Origin: Albibacterium sp963696875
GTDB taxonomy: Bacteria; Bacteroidota; Bacteroidia; Sphingobacteriales; Sphingobacteriaceae
Direction of reading: 5' to 3'
Length of the DNA stretch: 64,000 bases
Assembly (NCBI GenBank): GCA_963696875.1
Contig: CAVOLQ010000007.1
Location: 1 to 64,000 of the forward strand
Shown here piece by piece: positions 8,242-16,637 of the stretch. The notes under the pieces are model-generated. The model was not told the origin of the DNA and made no database searches. It saw nothing but the letters and a program-made list of their open reading frames with translations. Each line of letters starts with the position of its first letter. Position 1 is the stretch's first letter. The position numbers and the translations under genes are program-made.

Positions 8242-8249
8242 ATGGTTTA

Positions 8250-8984
8250 CTAAAGCATTATTGCGGTGATCACATAATCCGCGACAAGTATACTGATACA
8301 GCTAACCACTACGGCTTGAGTACCTGCTTGACCCACTTCTAACGCGCCACCACGGACATAAAAGCCCTGATAGGCGGAAATCGAAGTAATAATGAAACCA
8401 AACACAAGGGCCTTAACCATCGCCACTGCTGTGATATACCCATTAAAACTATCTGTAATTCCATCAATATAATCTGCTGGTGTAACTGCACCTGATAAGG
8501 CTCCTCCTACTAGCCCCCCGGTCAATGCTAAAAATACAGATATAATAACTAATAGAGGAACCATGGTTATGCCAGCCAATATTTTCGGTAAAATCAGATA
8601 ACCTGGAGCATTTATACCCATTATTTCTAATGCGTCAATTTGCTCACTTACCCGCATCGAACCAATTTGCGAGGAAATTGACGATCCTACTTTTCCCGCT
8701 AATATCAAGGCAGTGATGGTTGGACTTAATTCTAGAATGCTTGAATCACGATTAATGGAGCCTATAATAGAATTAGGGATTAAGTCGGAGACTAATTGAA
8801 ATGCAATTTGCATAGTCATAACCGCACCAATAAACGTTGAAATGATGGCTACTAGGGTTAAAGAACCTACACCTATACTATTCATTTCGAAAATAATTTC
8901 TTTCCAATAGATACGGAATTTCTCTGGCTTCTGGAAAACCAACTTCATGAGCAATAAATACCTTCCGAAATATGTGAAAAACAT
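8250..8984 (-). CDS. mlaE: ABC transporter permease, MlaE type
   Basis: Inner-membrane permease of the Mla lipid transport system, partner of MlaF. The 244-residue protein has the MlaE-family hallmarks: an amphipathic N-terminus, about five membrane segments, the GxVGSSISSQIGSMRVSEQIDALE block (about residues 97-120), and the late motif SAYQGFYVRGGALEVGQA (about 202-219). Length matches the family. It is the first gene of a minus-strand run mlaE-mlaF-methyltransferase-lipoprotein, separated from mlaF by a repeat-bearing gap. Confidence 0.9.
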   Translation of the reverse strand: MFFTYFGRYLLLMKLVFQKPEKFRIYWKEIIFEMNSIGVGSLTLVAIISTFIGAVMTMQIAFQLVSDLIPNSIIGSINRDSSILELSPTITALILAGKVGSSISSQIGSMRVSEQIDALEIMGINAPGYLILPKILAGITMVPLLVIISVFLALTGGLVGGALSGAVTPADYIDGITDSFNGYITAVAMVKALVFGFIITSISAYQGFYVRGGALEVGQAGTQAVVVSCISILVADYVITAIML

Positions 8985-9120
8985 AGGTTGAGTTTATTAT
9001 TGCGTAAATATAAGATTTTTTAGGATCAGAAAAAGTCTTAGGACATGCTTATCCAAGGATCGGTAGTCAAAAAGCAAGCCATCATAAATTTAAAAGCGGA
9101 TTTATCTGCGGATTAATTTC

Positions 9121-9150
9121 TTGTATTTAGATCAATTTTATCTAAGTTTG
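9121..9150 (+). promoter_or_regulatory. Candidate Bacteroidota promoter for the SDR gene
   Basis: TTG at 9121-9123 and TAAGTTTG at 9143-9150 with exactly 19 nt between them. The start codon lies 18 nt downstream, so the leader would be short. Confidence 0.55.
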
Positions 9151-9167
9151 ATAAAAAGATTTATATT

Positions 9168-9884
9168 ATGAGTGCATTAAACGGGAAGTCAGCTTTAATA
9201 ACTGGTGCTAGTAAAGGCATGGGTAGGGCTATTGCGCTTGCCTTGGCTAAGGAAGGGTATGATTTAGCCCTTTGTGCAAGAAATTTAGAAAGTTTGGAAG
9301 AGTTAGAAAGTGAGATTCAAAAAGAGAATCCCTCAGTAAAGGTTTTTCTGAAAGCTTGTGATTTCTCAGCTAACAAGGAAGTAGAACAACTAACAACCTG
9401 GGTGGAAACTCATTTCCCCGTTTTGGATGTTTTGGTTAATAATGTAGGAATTTATGAACGGGTAACTTTATTGAAAGAAGGTCCTTCAGTGTTGGCAAAC
9501 CATATGCAGGTTAATCTGAATACTCCTCATTTCCTATGTAGTTATTTCGGTCAGATTATGCGGGATGCGGGGAGAGGTCATATATTTAATATTACTTCTA
9601 TTGCTTCCCGCGAGCCTGTGGCTGCAGCAGGGGCTTATACGATAACAAAATTTGCTTTAACGGGTCTTACAAAAGTTTTGCGGGAAGAGCTGCGGAAGTT
9701 TGGCGTTAAAGTAACGGAGATTATTCCGGGATCTACATTGACAAGCTCATGGGATGGTACGGACATCCCCGCAGAGGAGTTTGTGTTACCTGAAGATATT
9801 GCCAAGGTATTATTAACCTGCCTGTCTTTAAGTTCGGGAGCGAACATTGAAGAAGTAATTATACGACCTATAAAGATTTTCTGA
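9168..9884 (+). CDS. Short-chain dehydrogenase/reductase family protein
   Basis: NAD(P)-dependent oxidoreductase with a Rossmann fold, substrate unknown. The classical SDR motifs are intact in 238 residues: cofactor loop GASKGMG (13-19), LVNNVG (89-94), catalytic Ser144 (NITS), Tyr157 and Lys161 (YTITK). An Arg at 38 in the CARN segment after the second strand suggests NADP preference. It is followed by two membrane-protein genes on the same strand (27 nt, then 2 nt), probably one transcript. A more specific name such as 3-oxoacyl-ACP reductase is not justified. Confidence 0.85.
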   Translation: MSALNGKSALITGASKGMGRAIALALAKEGYDLALCARNLESLEELESEIQKENPSVKVFLKACDFSANKEVEQLTTWVETHFPVLDVLVNNVGIYERVTLLKEGPSVLANHMQVNLNTPHFLCSYFGQIMRDAGRGHIFNITSIASREPVAAAGAYTITKFALTGLTKVLREELRKFGVKVTEIIPGSTLTSSWDGTDIPAEEFVLPEDIAKVLLTCLSLSSGANIEEVIIRPIKIF

Positions 9885-9910
9885 TTTTAAAATCAATTAA
9901 ACCATTATAT

Positions 9911-10831
9911 ATGAATTTAGGTAAAACAAGTTTAGGATTGGTAGTTGTTTTCATAGGTGTGTTTATCTTGCTTGATAATTTAGGCATTTTTAATTTCGAT
10001 TGGTTAGGGGTGGTTTATTTTTGGCCAGTTCTAATTATTCTTATTGGCGTAAATATTTTACTTCCGAAAAAGATGGAAGGACAAATTCTATCGATAATGG
10101 CAACTGTAATTGTTCTATTATTTTTTGCATATCAAGGATTGAAAACATCTGGATCCAAATGGAACTCTATAAGGGGTGAAGAGATTTCAAGTGAAAACAA
10201 TCAACTATCCTTACTTTCTCGTGATTATGATGAAAAAGTTGATTATGCGAAATTGAATATTGAAGGAGGGGCAGTAGAATATACTATTTCTGAAACGTCT
10301 TCAAAGCTTATTGATATTGAAGCCAATAGTTCCTTTAGTAGCTTTTCTCTTTCCAGTATTCTGACTGATGGTAAGGCTGTGTTGGATTTTACCCAAAAAG
10401 GCACAGAAGAGATAACTAGGAAACGCTTAAAAACGGAAAACAAGGCATCAATCCGTTTACATCAGGCTCCAATTTGGGATATTAACTTAGAAATTGGTGC
10501 GGGGTCGGCAAACTTTGATTTGAAAGCCTTCAAAATTAGAAACATATCAATAGATGGTGGCGTTTCCGCTATTAAGATGACCCTAGGAATGCCAGCAGAG
10601 GAGATTAGCAAAATTGATTTTGAAGGGGGCTTGTCATCTCTTGATATCCAAATTCCAACACAAGCGGGTTGTGTAATTTATGTTGAATCGGCGCTTTCTT
10701 CTTTGAAATTCCCTGGGTTTGTCAAACAAGTAGATGGCAGTTACCTTAGTGATAATTATAATGGTTCCTCCAAAAAATTTGAAATAAAGCTGGAGAATGG
10801 ATTGTCTTCCATTAAAGTTATTCGCTATTAG
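9911..10831 (+). CDS. LiaF-like membrane protein (DUF5668-type N-terminus)
   Basis: Envelope protein of unknown exact role. The first ~75 residues form three or four hydrophobic segments (GLVVVFIGVFILLDNLG, FWPVLIILIGVNIL, IMATVIVLLFFAY), as in the LiaI/LiaF transmembrane domain. Residues from about 110 onward are a beta-rich repetitive domain with recurring GGxS/GxS turns (IEGGAVEY, EIGAGSANFDL, DGGVSAIKM, EGGLSSLDIQ, ENGLSSIKV), as in the LiaF C-terminal domain. In Firmicutes LiaF represses a cell-envelope stress kinase; no such kinase is next door here. It precedes the RDD gene by 2 nt. Confidence 0.78.
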   Translation: MNLGKTSLGLVVVFIGVFILLDNLGIFNFDWLGVVYFWPVLIILIGVNILLPKKMEGQILSIMATVIVLLFFAYQGLKTSGSKWNSIRGEEISSENNQLSLLSRDYDEKVDYAKLNIEGGAVEYTISETSSKLIDIEANSSFSSFSLSSILTDGKAVLDFTQKGTEEITRKRLKTENKASIRLHQAPIWDINLEIGAGSANFDLKAFKIRNISIDGGVSAIKMTLGMPAEEISKIDFEGGLSSLDIQIPTQAGCVIYVESALSSLKFPGFVKQVDGSYLSDNYNGSSKKFEIKLENGLSSIKVIRY

Positions 10832-10833
10832 AT

Positions 10834-11451
10834 ATGGCGATAACAGATAAAGATTTTTTGGTCATCATCAACGGAAAACCGGCGGGACCATTTTCTTTTC
10901 AAGAAGTTGAAAAGATGCAGCTGAAGTCATCTGATTTTTTAAAGACGACAGATGCAAAAGACTTTAAGGAACTGCATGAGATTCCTGAATTATGTGATTT
11001 ATTGTCTATCCCTTATCAGCCTACTCTTCCTCAGTATTTTGCTACAATGGACATGAGATTATTAGCCTGGGCTATCGATATTTTATTGTCGTTCGCAATT
11101 TTCTGTATTTTTATTTTTATTCCAATTTTACTTTTTACAGCTGTTGAAAACAAACTGTATTTGACATTAATAGGCCTTTTATCGGTTTTCCCAATTCATT
11201 TTTTTATGTGCGTTTTCATGGAAAGCTCCAAAAAGCAAGGTTCTTTTGGGAAAAACCTACTCAATATTAAAGTTTGTGATACCGAGGGATTCAGAATAAG
11301 TTTGGGTAGGTCCTTCTTAAGGAATCTTTTAAAAATAACAGGTGTTTTCAGTTTGGGGCTCGGTTTTTTTATGGGCTTCCTCGATAAGAGACAGCAGTGC
11401 TGGCATGACAAACTCGCCGGAACTTTGGTTATAAAAGACAGGCTGATCTAA
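10834..11451 (+). CDS. GYF_2-like plus RDD domain membrane protein
   Basis: A 205-residue membrane protein of unknown function. Residues 6-60 resemble a GYF_2 module (FLVIINGKPAGPFSFQEVEKM), a small cytoplasmic interaction domain. Residues ~67-200 form an RDD domain: MDMRLLAWAIDILLS with Arg and Asp in the first helix, then two more membrane segments, KQGSFGKNLLNIKV, and the end motif DKRQQCWHDKLAGTLVI. The RDD family has been linked to transport and to envelope functions in some bacteria. It is almost fused to the LiaF-like gene upstream, which suggests a shared envelope role. Confidence 0.78.
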   Translation: MAITDKDFLVIINGKPAGPFSFQEVEKMQLKSSDFLKTTDAKDFKELHEIPELCDLLSIPYQPTLPQYFATMDMRLLAWAIDILLSFAIFCIFIFIPILLFTAVENKLYLTLIGLLSVFPIHFFMCVFMESSKKQGSFGKNLLNIKVCDTEGFRISLGRSFLRNLLKITGVFSLGLGFFMGFLDKRQQCWHDKLAGTLVIKDRLI

Positions 11452-11461
11452 GGAATTGAAA

Positions 11462-12382
11462 CTAAAAATCTTCTAATACCTTAATTCTTCTTTCAATCGG
11501 CGGGTGAGTCGCAAAAAGACTATCAAGGGAAAAGGAAGCCTTTTTCTTTGTAGGATGATCAATAAAAAGCTGTGCTACTGATTCATTTTTAATAGACTCT
11601 ATCACTGAATCTTGTGATATTTTCTTTAGTGCACTTGCAAGCGCTAATGGATTTCTAGTCATCTCTGCAGCACCAGCATCAGCCATGTATTCCCGGCTTC
11701 TTGAAATGCTGAAACGGATTATCATTGAAATGAAATAGGCAATTGCGGTGATTACTATAGTTGCAATTAATACGATGGCATTGTTATTTCTATCTTTTCC
11801 CCCAAAGCCAGAATAGAAAATCCGACGGAAAGCGATTTGTGCTAGAAATGCAAATATTCCCACAAAGACAATTGATATGATCAGTAACCTAACATCCTTA
11901 TTGAGAATATGTGTTAATTCATGGGCAATTACTCCTTCCAGCTCGGCATTATCTAATTTGTCAATAATTCCTCGTGAAAGAGTAACCGTATACGTTTTTT
12001 CATTGATACCACTTGCAAAGGCATTCAGAGAGGAGTCTTCAAGAATAAATATCTTTGGCATTGGCATCCCTTGCGAGATGCAAAGGTTTTCTACCAGATT
12101 GTAAACCCGCATGTTTTCTCTACGTTCTAAGGGTTTTGCGCCTGTCGCAAGTTGAATAATTTTAGTATTCGCGAAATAGGCGATAACAAACCAGATGGCT
12201 ACACCGATTAGAACAAATGGGATTGTTTGAACAAAGGTTGTTCCGACCTGTTCTTTGTCTGCCGTAACGATAAATAGAAAGGCGTAAACCATTGCTAAAA
12301 TCAGCAATGGAAAACTAATTAAAAGGAAAAAGGTGTTGCGATTATTGCGACTTATTTGTGTTTGTATCCCTAGATAGGCCAT
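11462..12382 (-). CDS. htpX: HtpX-like M48 zinc metalloprotease
   Basis: Membrane protease expected to take part in inner-membrane protein quality control. The 306-residue protein has two N-terminal membrane helices, the zinc motif HELTH (154-158), two further hydrophobic segments (~165-225), and the third zinc ligand in SREYMADAGA (Glu231), followed by RNP. That order is typical of HtpX. It is the second gene of a lemA-htpX pair, 16 nt downstream of lemA; this pairing is common in many bacteria, where LemA is thought to assist the protease. Confidence 0.88.
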   Translation of the reverse strand: MAYLGIQTQISRNNRNTFFLLISFPLLILAMVYAFLFIVTADKEQVGTTFVQTIPFVLIGVAIWFVIAYFANTKIIQLATGAKPLERRENMRVYNLVENLCISQGMPMPKIFILEDSSLNAFASGINEKTYTVTLSRGIIDKLDNAELEGVIAHELTHILNKDVRLLIISIVFVGIFAFLAQIAFRRIFYSGFGGKDRNNNAIVLIATIVITAIAYFISMIIRFSISRSREYMADAGAAEMTRNPLALASALKKISQDSVIESIKNESVAQLFIDHPTKKKASFSLDSLFATHPPIERRIKVLEDF

Positions 12383-12398
12383 ACTTTAATAAAACCCT

Positions 12399-12959
12399 TT
12401 AAAAATTGATTTGTGGAGGTTGTTCCATTGTTGTTCTTTGATCTTCAGGTATTTCATACATGGGTTGTCGCGTAAAGCCGAAGTTTTTAGCAATTAAGTT
12501 TGCAGGGAAAGACTCAACACTATTATTTAGCTCTCTGGTTGCACCGTTAAAGTACCTTCGGGACGCCGCCAATTTGTTTTCAATATCTGAAATCTCTGTT
12601 TGAAGGTGAAGGAAATTTTGATTAGCTTTTAAATCAGGATAGGCCTCTACTTGTATTCTTAAGCCTTGTAATGCTTGAGTAAGTTGCGAGTCGGCTTGAA
12701 TTTTTTCATTTATCCCTGGGGCATTCATAATAGCAGATCTAGCTGCTGTAATCCTTTCCAATAATCCCCTTTCATGTTCCGCATATCCCTTTACGGTTGA
12801 AACTAATTGTGGAATCAGGTCGTTCCTTTGTCGTAATTGTACGTCGATATCCGCGAATGCATTTTCGCGGTTATTTCGCATTTTTACTAGACGATTGTAG
12901 AGACTGACTAACAATAAAGCCAATAGGCCAATTATTACTATTAAAACAATGATACCCAT
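12399..12959 (-). CDS. lemA: LemA family protein
   Basis: Membrane-anchored helical-bundle protein, function not firmly known. The chosen ATG start gives 186 residues beginning MGIIVLIVIIGLLALLLVSLYNRL, a single N-terminal membrane anchor; the longer frame begins at a TTG ten codons upstream, inside the likely promoter. The family signature is clear: NAFADIDVQLRQRNDLIPQL, then VKGYAEHE, RSAIMNAPGI, and the late FLHLQTEISDIENKLAASRR with RYFNGATRELN. It lies upstream of htpX, its usual partner. Confidence 0.88.
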   Translation of the reverse strand: MGIIVLIVIIGLLALLLVSLYNRLVKMRNNRENAFADIDVQLRQRNDLIPQLVSTVKGYAEHERGLLERITAARSAIMNAPGINEKIQADSQLTQALQGLRIQVEAYPDLKANQNFLHLQTEISDIENKLAASRRYFNGATRELNNSVESFPANLIAKNFGFTRQPMYEIPEDQRTTMEQPPQINF

Positions 12960-12986
12960 AGTATTTGTAATTTTAAAGTCTATACT

Positions 12987-12994
12987 CAAAGATA
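12987..12994 (-). promoter_or_regulatory. Candidate -7 element for lemA-htpX
   Basis: On the minus strand this reads TATCTTTG, a perfect TAnnTTTG match, 28 nt before the lemA ATG. No clear TTG sits at the -33 distance, so the call is tentative. Confidence 0.35.
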
Positions 12995-13216
12995 CTTTTT
13001 TTTATTTATATTGTTGTTTTTTGTTGCTGGAAAAAGTAGATACTTGAAGTCGCTAGGGAACTTCTTCGAATAAACGATAACAAACGATAAAGTAGCCCTA
13101 TGAAGTATAAGCAAGCCTATAAAGAATGATAAACAAAGTCTGAACAAAATAATTTAAATTTAACAATCTAAACTATTTTTAACACTTTTGAATATCAACT
13201 CTAAAAGTACGTCAAT

Positions 13217-14641
13217 ATGAAACTTTATATTTCAGCGTTTTTGTTCTTTGTTTTCTTAGGAACACATTCTCAGCTATTTGCTCAAACTTTAACTAATAAG
13301 ATAGAGAAATCTTTTCTGGAGTTGGAAAATGATCCTAATATAAAGAATGGTATTGTCTCGCTAACGGTTATGGATGCAAGCTCGGGGGCTATTTTATTTG
13401 CAAAAGGAGAGCAGACAGGATTAGCAACTGCCTCCACTTTAAAAGCAATTACAACTGCTACAGCGTATAGCGTATTAGGGAGCAATTTCACTTATAATAC
13501 CGACCTTTCTTACACAGGCGAAATAGATGCCAATGGTATCCTAAAAGGAGACATCATCTTGAAGGGAAGTGGAGATCCTACTTTGGGAAGTGATCGATTT
13601 TCTCAATCGAATGCCGATACATTGCTTCAGCGATGGGTATCCGTAATTAAAGCTAAAGGAATACAAAAAATAGAGGGAAAAGTCATTGGCGATGATCTTT
13701 TATTTAATGGACATCAGGCGCCAGGTGGATGGACTTGGGTAGATATGGGGAACTATTACGGAGCGGGGGTATCTTCTTTAAACTGGAGGGAAAACACTTT
13801 TAGTGTTGTTTTGTCGGCAGGGTCTAAAGCGGGTGAGCCGGTGGAGCTTGTTAGGACCGAGCCACAGGTTTCCTATTTAACCATCCTTAATGAAGTGAAA
13901 ACTGGGGAAGTCGGCTCTGGCGACCAAGTTTATGCTTATTCTGCACCTTATTCCTCAATCGTACATCTCCGTGGGACGTATGCGATTGATTTAAATAAAA
14001 AGATTAATCTTTCTTTGCCCAATGGCGCCTATGACGTTGCTTTCAACCTGCAAAATCGTCTTTTAGATGAAGGGATTTCTGTTGGGGAGCCTGCTACAAC
14101 TGCATTTTTAATTTCTCATTCTGGCGTTCATGTTCCCGGTCGGACTCATTTGTTGGATCGTTATGAATCTCCAACTTTGAGTCAAATTGCACACTGGTTT
14201 AATAGAGTAAGTATTAACCTTTATGGCGAAGCATTGTTAAAAACGATTGCATTGCAAGTTGACGAGAGCCCTATGACGGAAAAGATGGTTAGATGGCAGA
14301 CTGAGTTTTGGGAGGAGAAATTAGGTATTCAACCTGGAGAATTACGTATTAGGGACGGCAGTGGCTTGTCTCCAGAAACAAGGGTGACTACGCTTGCTAT
14401 GACCAAGATCTTAAATTATGCAAAAGCGCAGCCCTGGTTTGGTGATTTTTATGAAAATTTGCCGATTTATAACGATATGAAAATGAAGAGCGGTACAATA
14501 AGTGGGGTATTGGGATATACAGGTTATCAAACCACATCGGATGGACAACCTTTAGTGTTTTCATTGTTAATTAATAACTATAGAGGTTCTGCGCCATCTA
14601 TGCGTCAAAAAATGTTTAAGGCATTGAATTCACTGAAGTGA
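13217..14641 (+). CDS. dacB: D-alanyl-D-alanine carboxypeptidase/endopeptidase (PBP4 type, S13)
   Basis: Periplasmic enzyme that trims and cuts peptidoglycan cross-links. The 474-residue product has a signal peptide (MKLYISAFLFFVFLGTHSQLFAQ) and the three penicillin-binding motifs: STLK with Ser73/Lys76, SIN at 332-334, and KSG at 424-426 in place of KTG. The long insertion between the first two motifs is typical of the S13 family. It starts a plus-strand series dacB-ispH-hemH-phosphoesterase with small gaps. Confidence 0.9.
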   Translation: MKLYISAFLFFVFLGTHSQLFAQTLTNKIEKSFLELENDPNIKNGIVSLTVMDASSGAILFAKGEQTGLATASTLKAITTATAYSVLGSNFTYNTDLSYTGEIDANGILKGDIILKGSGDPTLGSDRFSQSNADTLLQRWVSVIKAKGIQKIEGKVIGDDLLFNGHQAPGGWTWVDMGNYYGAGVSSLNWRENTFSVVLSAGSKAGEPVELVRTEPQVSYLTILNEVKTGEVGSGDQVYAYSAPYSSIVHLRGTYAIDLNKKINLSLPNGAYDVAFNLQNRLLDEGISVGEPATTAFLISHSGVHVPGRTHLLDRYESPTLSQIAHWFNRVSINLYGEALLKTIALQVDESPMTEKMVRWQTEFWEEKLGIQPGELRIRDGSGLSPETRVTTLAMTKILNYAKAQPWFGDFYENLPIYNDMKMKSGTISGVLGYTGYQTTSDGQPLVFSLLINNYRGSAPSMRQKMFKALNSLK

Positions 14642-14669
14642 AAACAAAAATTAATACCTTTGTTAGACC

Positions 14670-15518
14670 ATGGCTTATAATTTAAAAGTATCTATTGATA
14701 AAGACTCTGGCTTTTGTTTTGGGGTGGTGTATGCTATTGATATGGCTGAAGACATCTTGGAGGAAGATGGTTATTTGTATTGCTTAGGCGATATCGTTCA
14801 TAACGATGAGGAGGTAAAACGTTTGAAGGGAAAAGGTCTTCGCATAATAGGGCACTCCGATTTGCCTCATCTAAAGAACGAGAAAGTTTTGATTAGAGCG
14901 CATGGTGAAGCACCTGAAACCTATAAGATTGCCTTAGAAAATAATATTTCTCTAATTGATGCGTCTTGTCCAGTTGTATTAAAGCTTCAAAATCGAATTA
15001 AAAGTTCGCATGATGAGAATGAAAAAATATTGATTTTTGGGAAGCATGGGCATGCTGAAGTTATCGGTTTACAGGGACAAACTAATCAGGAAGCAATCGT
15101 TTTTCAAGACATCAAGGAGCTTGAAGATGTGGATATGCCTAAAAAGTTTACCTTGTATAGCCAGACCACTAAAAGTACAGATCAGTTTTATGCGATTAAA
15201 GATGAACTTACTGAAAGAGGATATGATCTAAAAGCGAATGATACGATTTGCAGACAAGTGTCTAACCGTTATCAGGACTTAGAGAAATTTGTGAAGAACT
15301 TCGAAAAAATCGTGTTTGTTTCGGGAAAGAAATCGTCAAATGGGAAAGTGCTTTATGAAGTATGTCGGGCTAGTAATCCGAACACTTATTTTGTTTCTGA
15401 CCCTAATGAGCTAAGCCCGGAAATGTTTTCCATAAATGATCGCGTTGGTATTTGCGGCGCTACCTCCACCCCTATGTGGCTGATGGAAAAAGTAAAAGGT
15501 GTTTTAGAGGCTTTTTAA
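14670..15518 (+). CDS. ispH: 4-hydroxy-3-methylbut-2-enyl diphosphate reductase
   Basis: Last enzyme of the MEP isoprenoid pathway: reduces HMBPP to IPP and DMAPP using an iron-sulfur cluster. The three cluster cysteines are visible as Cys16 (GFCFGV), Cys100 (DASCPV) and Cys194 (TICRQVSNRY). Active-site His44 (IVHN), His78 (RAHGE) and His128-Glu130 (HAE) are also present, as is GICGATSTP near the C-terminus. Length, 282 residues, fits the Bacteroidota form. A TAccTTTG word at 14655-14662 just before the start could be a -7 promoter element. Confidence 0.93.
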   Translation: MAYNLKVSIDKDSGFCFGVVYAIDMAEDILEEDGYLYCLGDIVHNDEEVKRLKGKGLRIIGHSDLPHLKNEKVLIRAHGEAPETYKIALENNISLIDASCPVVLKLQNRIKSSHDENEKILIFGKHGHAEVIGLQGQTNQEAIVFQDIKELEDVDMPKKFTLYSQTTKSTDQFYAIKDELTERGYDLKANDTICRQVSNRYQDLEKFVKNFEKIVFVSGKKSSNGKVLYEVCRASNPNTYFVSDPNELSPEMFSINDRVGICGATSTPMWLMEKVKGVLEAF

Positions 15519-15581
15519 TGATTGATAGTCATTTGTTTTTCATAATACACCATTCAGTAAATTTAAACAGGCACAATTTTA

Positions 15582-15589
15582 TACTTTTG
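15582..15589 (+). promoter_or_regulatory. Candidate -7 element before hemH
   Basis: TACTTTTG fits TAnnTTTG and ends 6 nt before the hemH ATG, which would make the message nearly leaderless. The -33 region is not convincing. Confidence 0.3.
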
Positions 15590-15594
15590 CATAA

Positions 15595-16635
15595 ATGAAG
15601 AAGGGAATATTGTTAGTAAACTTAGGCACTCCGGATAGTCCATCCGTGCCTGACGTCAGAAAATACTTGGACGAGTTTTTAATGGATCCTCGTGTAATCG
15701 ATATCAAAACAATTCCAAGAAACCTTTTGGTAAGGGGCGCTATCATTCCATTCAGAGCTCCAGAGTCTGCAAAGATTTATAAAAAGGTTTGGACCGAGCA
15801 AGGTTCGCCTCTTTTAATTTATGGAGAGCGAGTGCAAGCAATGCTTCAAGAAAAACTCGGCGATGATTATGTGGTTGAATTGGCCATGCGTTATCAAAGT
15901 CCGTCAATTCAAACCGGACTAAATAATTTACGCTCACAACATGTGAGTTCCATTCAAGTCATTCCTCTTTTCCCTCAATATGCCTCCGCTAGCACAGGCT
16001 CTGTCAATCAGAAAGTGATGGAAATAGTAAGCAAATGGTTAATTATACCAAAAATAAGCTTTATAAACTCTTTTCATGATCATCCGAAGATGATTAAGAT
16101 TTTCGCAGACAACGGTCGTAAATACGGTTTAGATACTTTCGATCATTTTATTTTTAGTTTTCATGGCTTGCCGGAGAGACAGATGATAAAGGCTGACATT
16201 ACTGGTAACTGTTGTTTGAAAACGGAAGGCTGCTGTAATCAATTATCGGCTGTGAATCAGCATTGCTATGTGGCTCAATGTCATGACACCGCTCGATTGC
16301 TTGGCAAAGAGCTTGGCCTTACAAAAGAACAATATACTGTTTCTTTTCAATCTAGATTAGGTAAGGAGCCTTGGGTACAGCCTTTTACCAGCGAGATTAT
16401 TAACAAGTTAGCTTTGGAAGGTAAAAAGCGTTTATTGGTTTTTTGTCCTGCATTTGTTGCTGATTGTTTAGAAACCCTTTACGAGATATCTGAAGAATAT
16501 CACGATGAATTTGTAGAAGCTGGAGGAGAGCTCGTTCAATTAGTAGAGAGTCTGAACGACAACCCTGAATGGATTGAGATTTTAGAAGAATTTGTGTTAG
16601 CCGAGAATAGTTCAGTGTCTGTACTGAGCAAATAA
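15595..16635 (+). CDS. hemH: Ferrochelatase
   Basis: Inserts ferrous iron into protoporphyrin IX in the last step of protoheme synthesis. The 346-residue protein begins GILLVNLGTPDSP, carries the catalytic His190 (FSFHGLPERQ) and the conserved Glu293 (CLETLYEI), and has SRLGKEPWVQP near residue 255. A cysteine-rich insertion (CC at 206-207, CC at 213-214, C224, C229) lies between them. Such clusters bind [2Fe-2S] in some ferrochelatases, so a cluster here is plausible but unproven. The next gene begins 2 nt after the stop. Confidence 0.93.
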   Translation: MKKGILLVNLGTPDSPSVPDVRKYLDEFLMDPRVIDIKTIPRNLLVRGAIIPFRAPESAKIYKKVWTEQGSPLLIYGERVQAMLQEKLGDDYVVELAMRYQSPSIQTGLNNLRSQHVSSIQVIPLFPQYASASTGSVNQKVMEIVSKWLIIPKISFINSFHDHPKMIKIFADNGRKYGLDTFDHFIFSFHGLPERQMIKADITGNCCLKTEGCCNQLSAVNQHCYVAQCHDTARLLGKELGLTKEQYTVSFQSRLGKEPWVQPFTSEIINKLALEGKKRLLVFCPAFVADCLETLYEISEEYHDEFVEAGGELVQLVESLNDNPEWIEILEEFVLAENSSVSVLSK

Positions 16636-16637
16636 AT

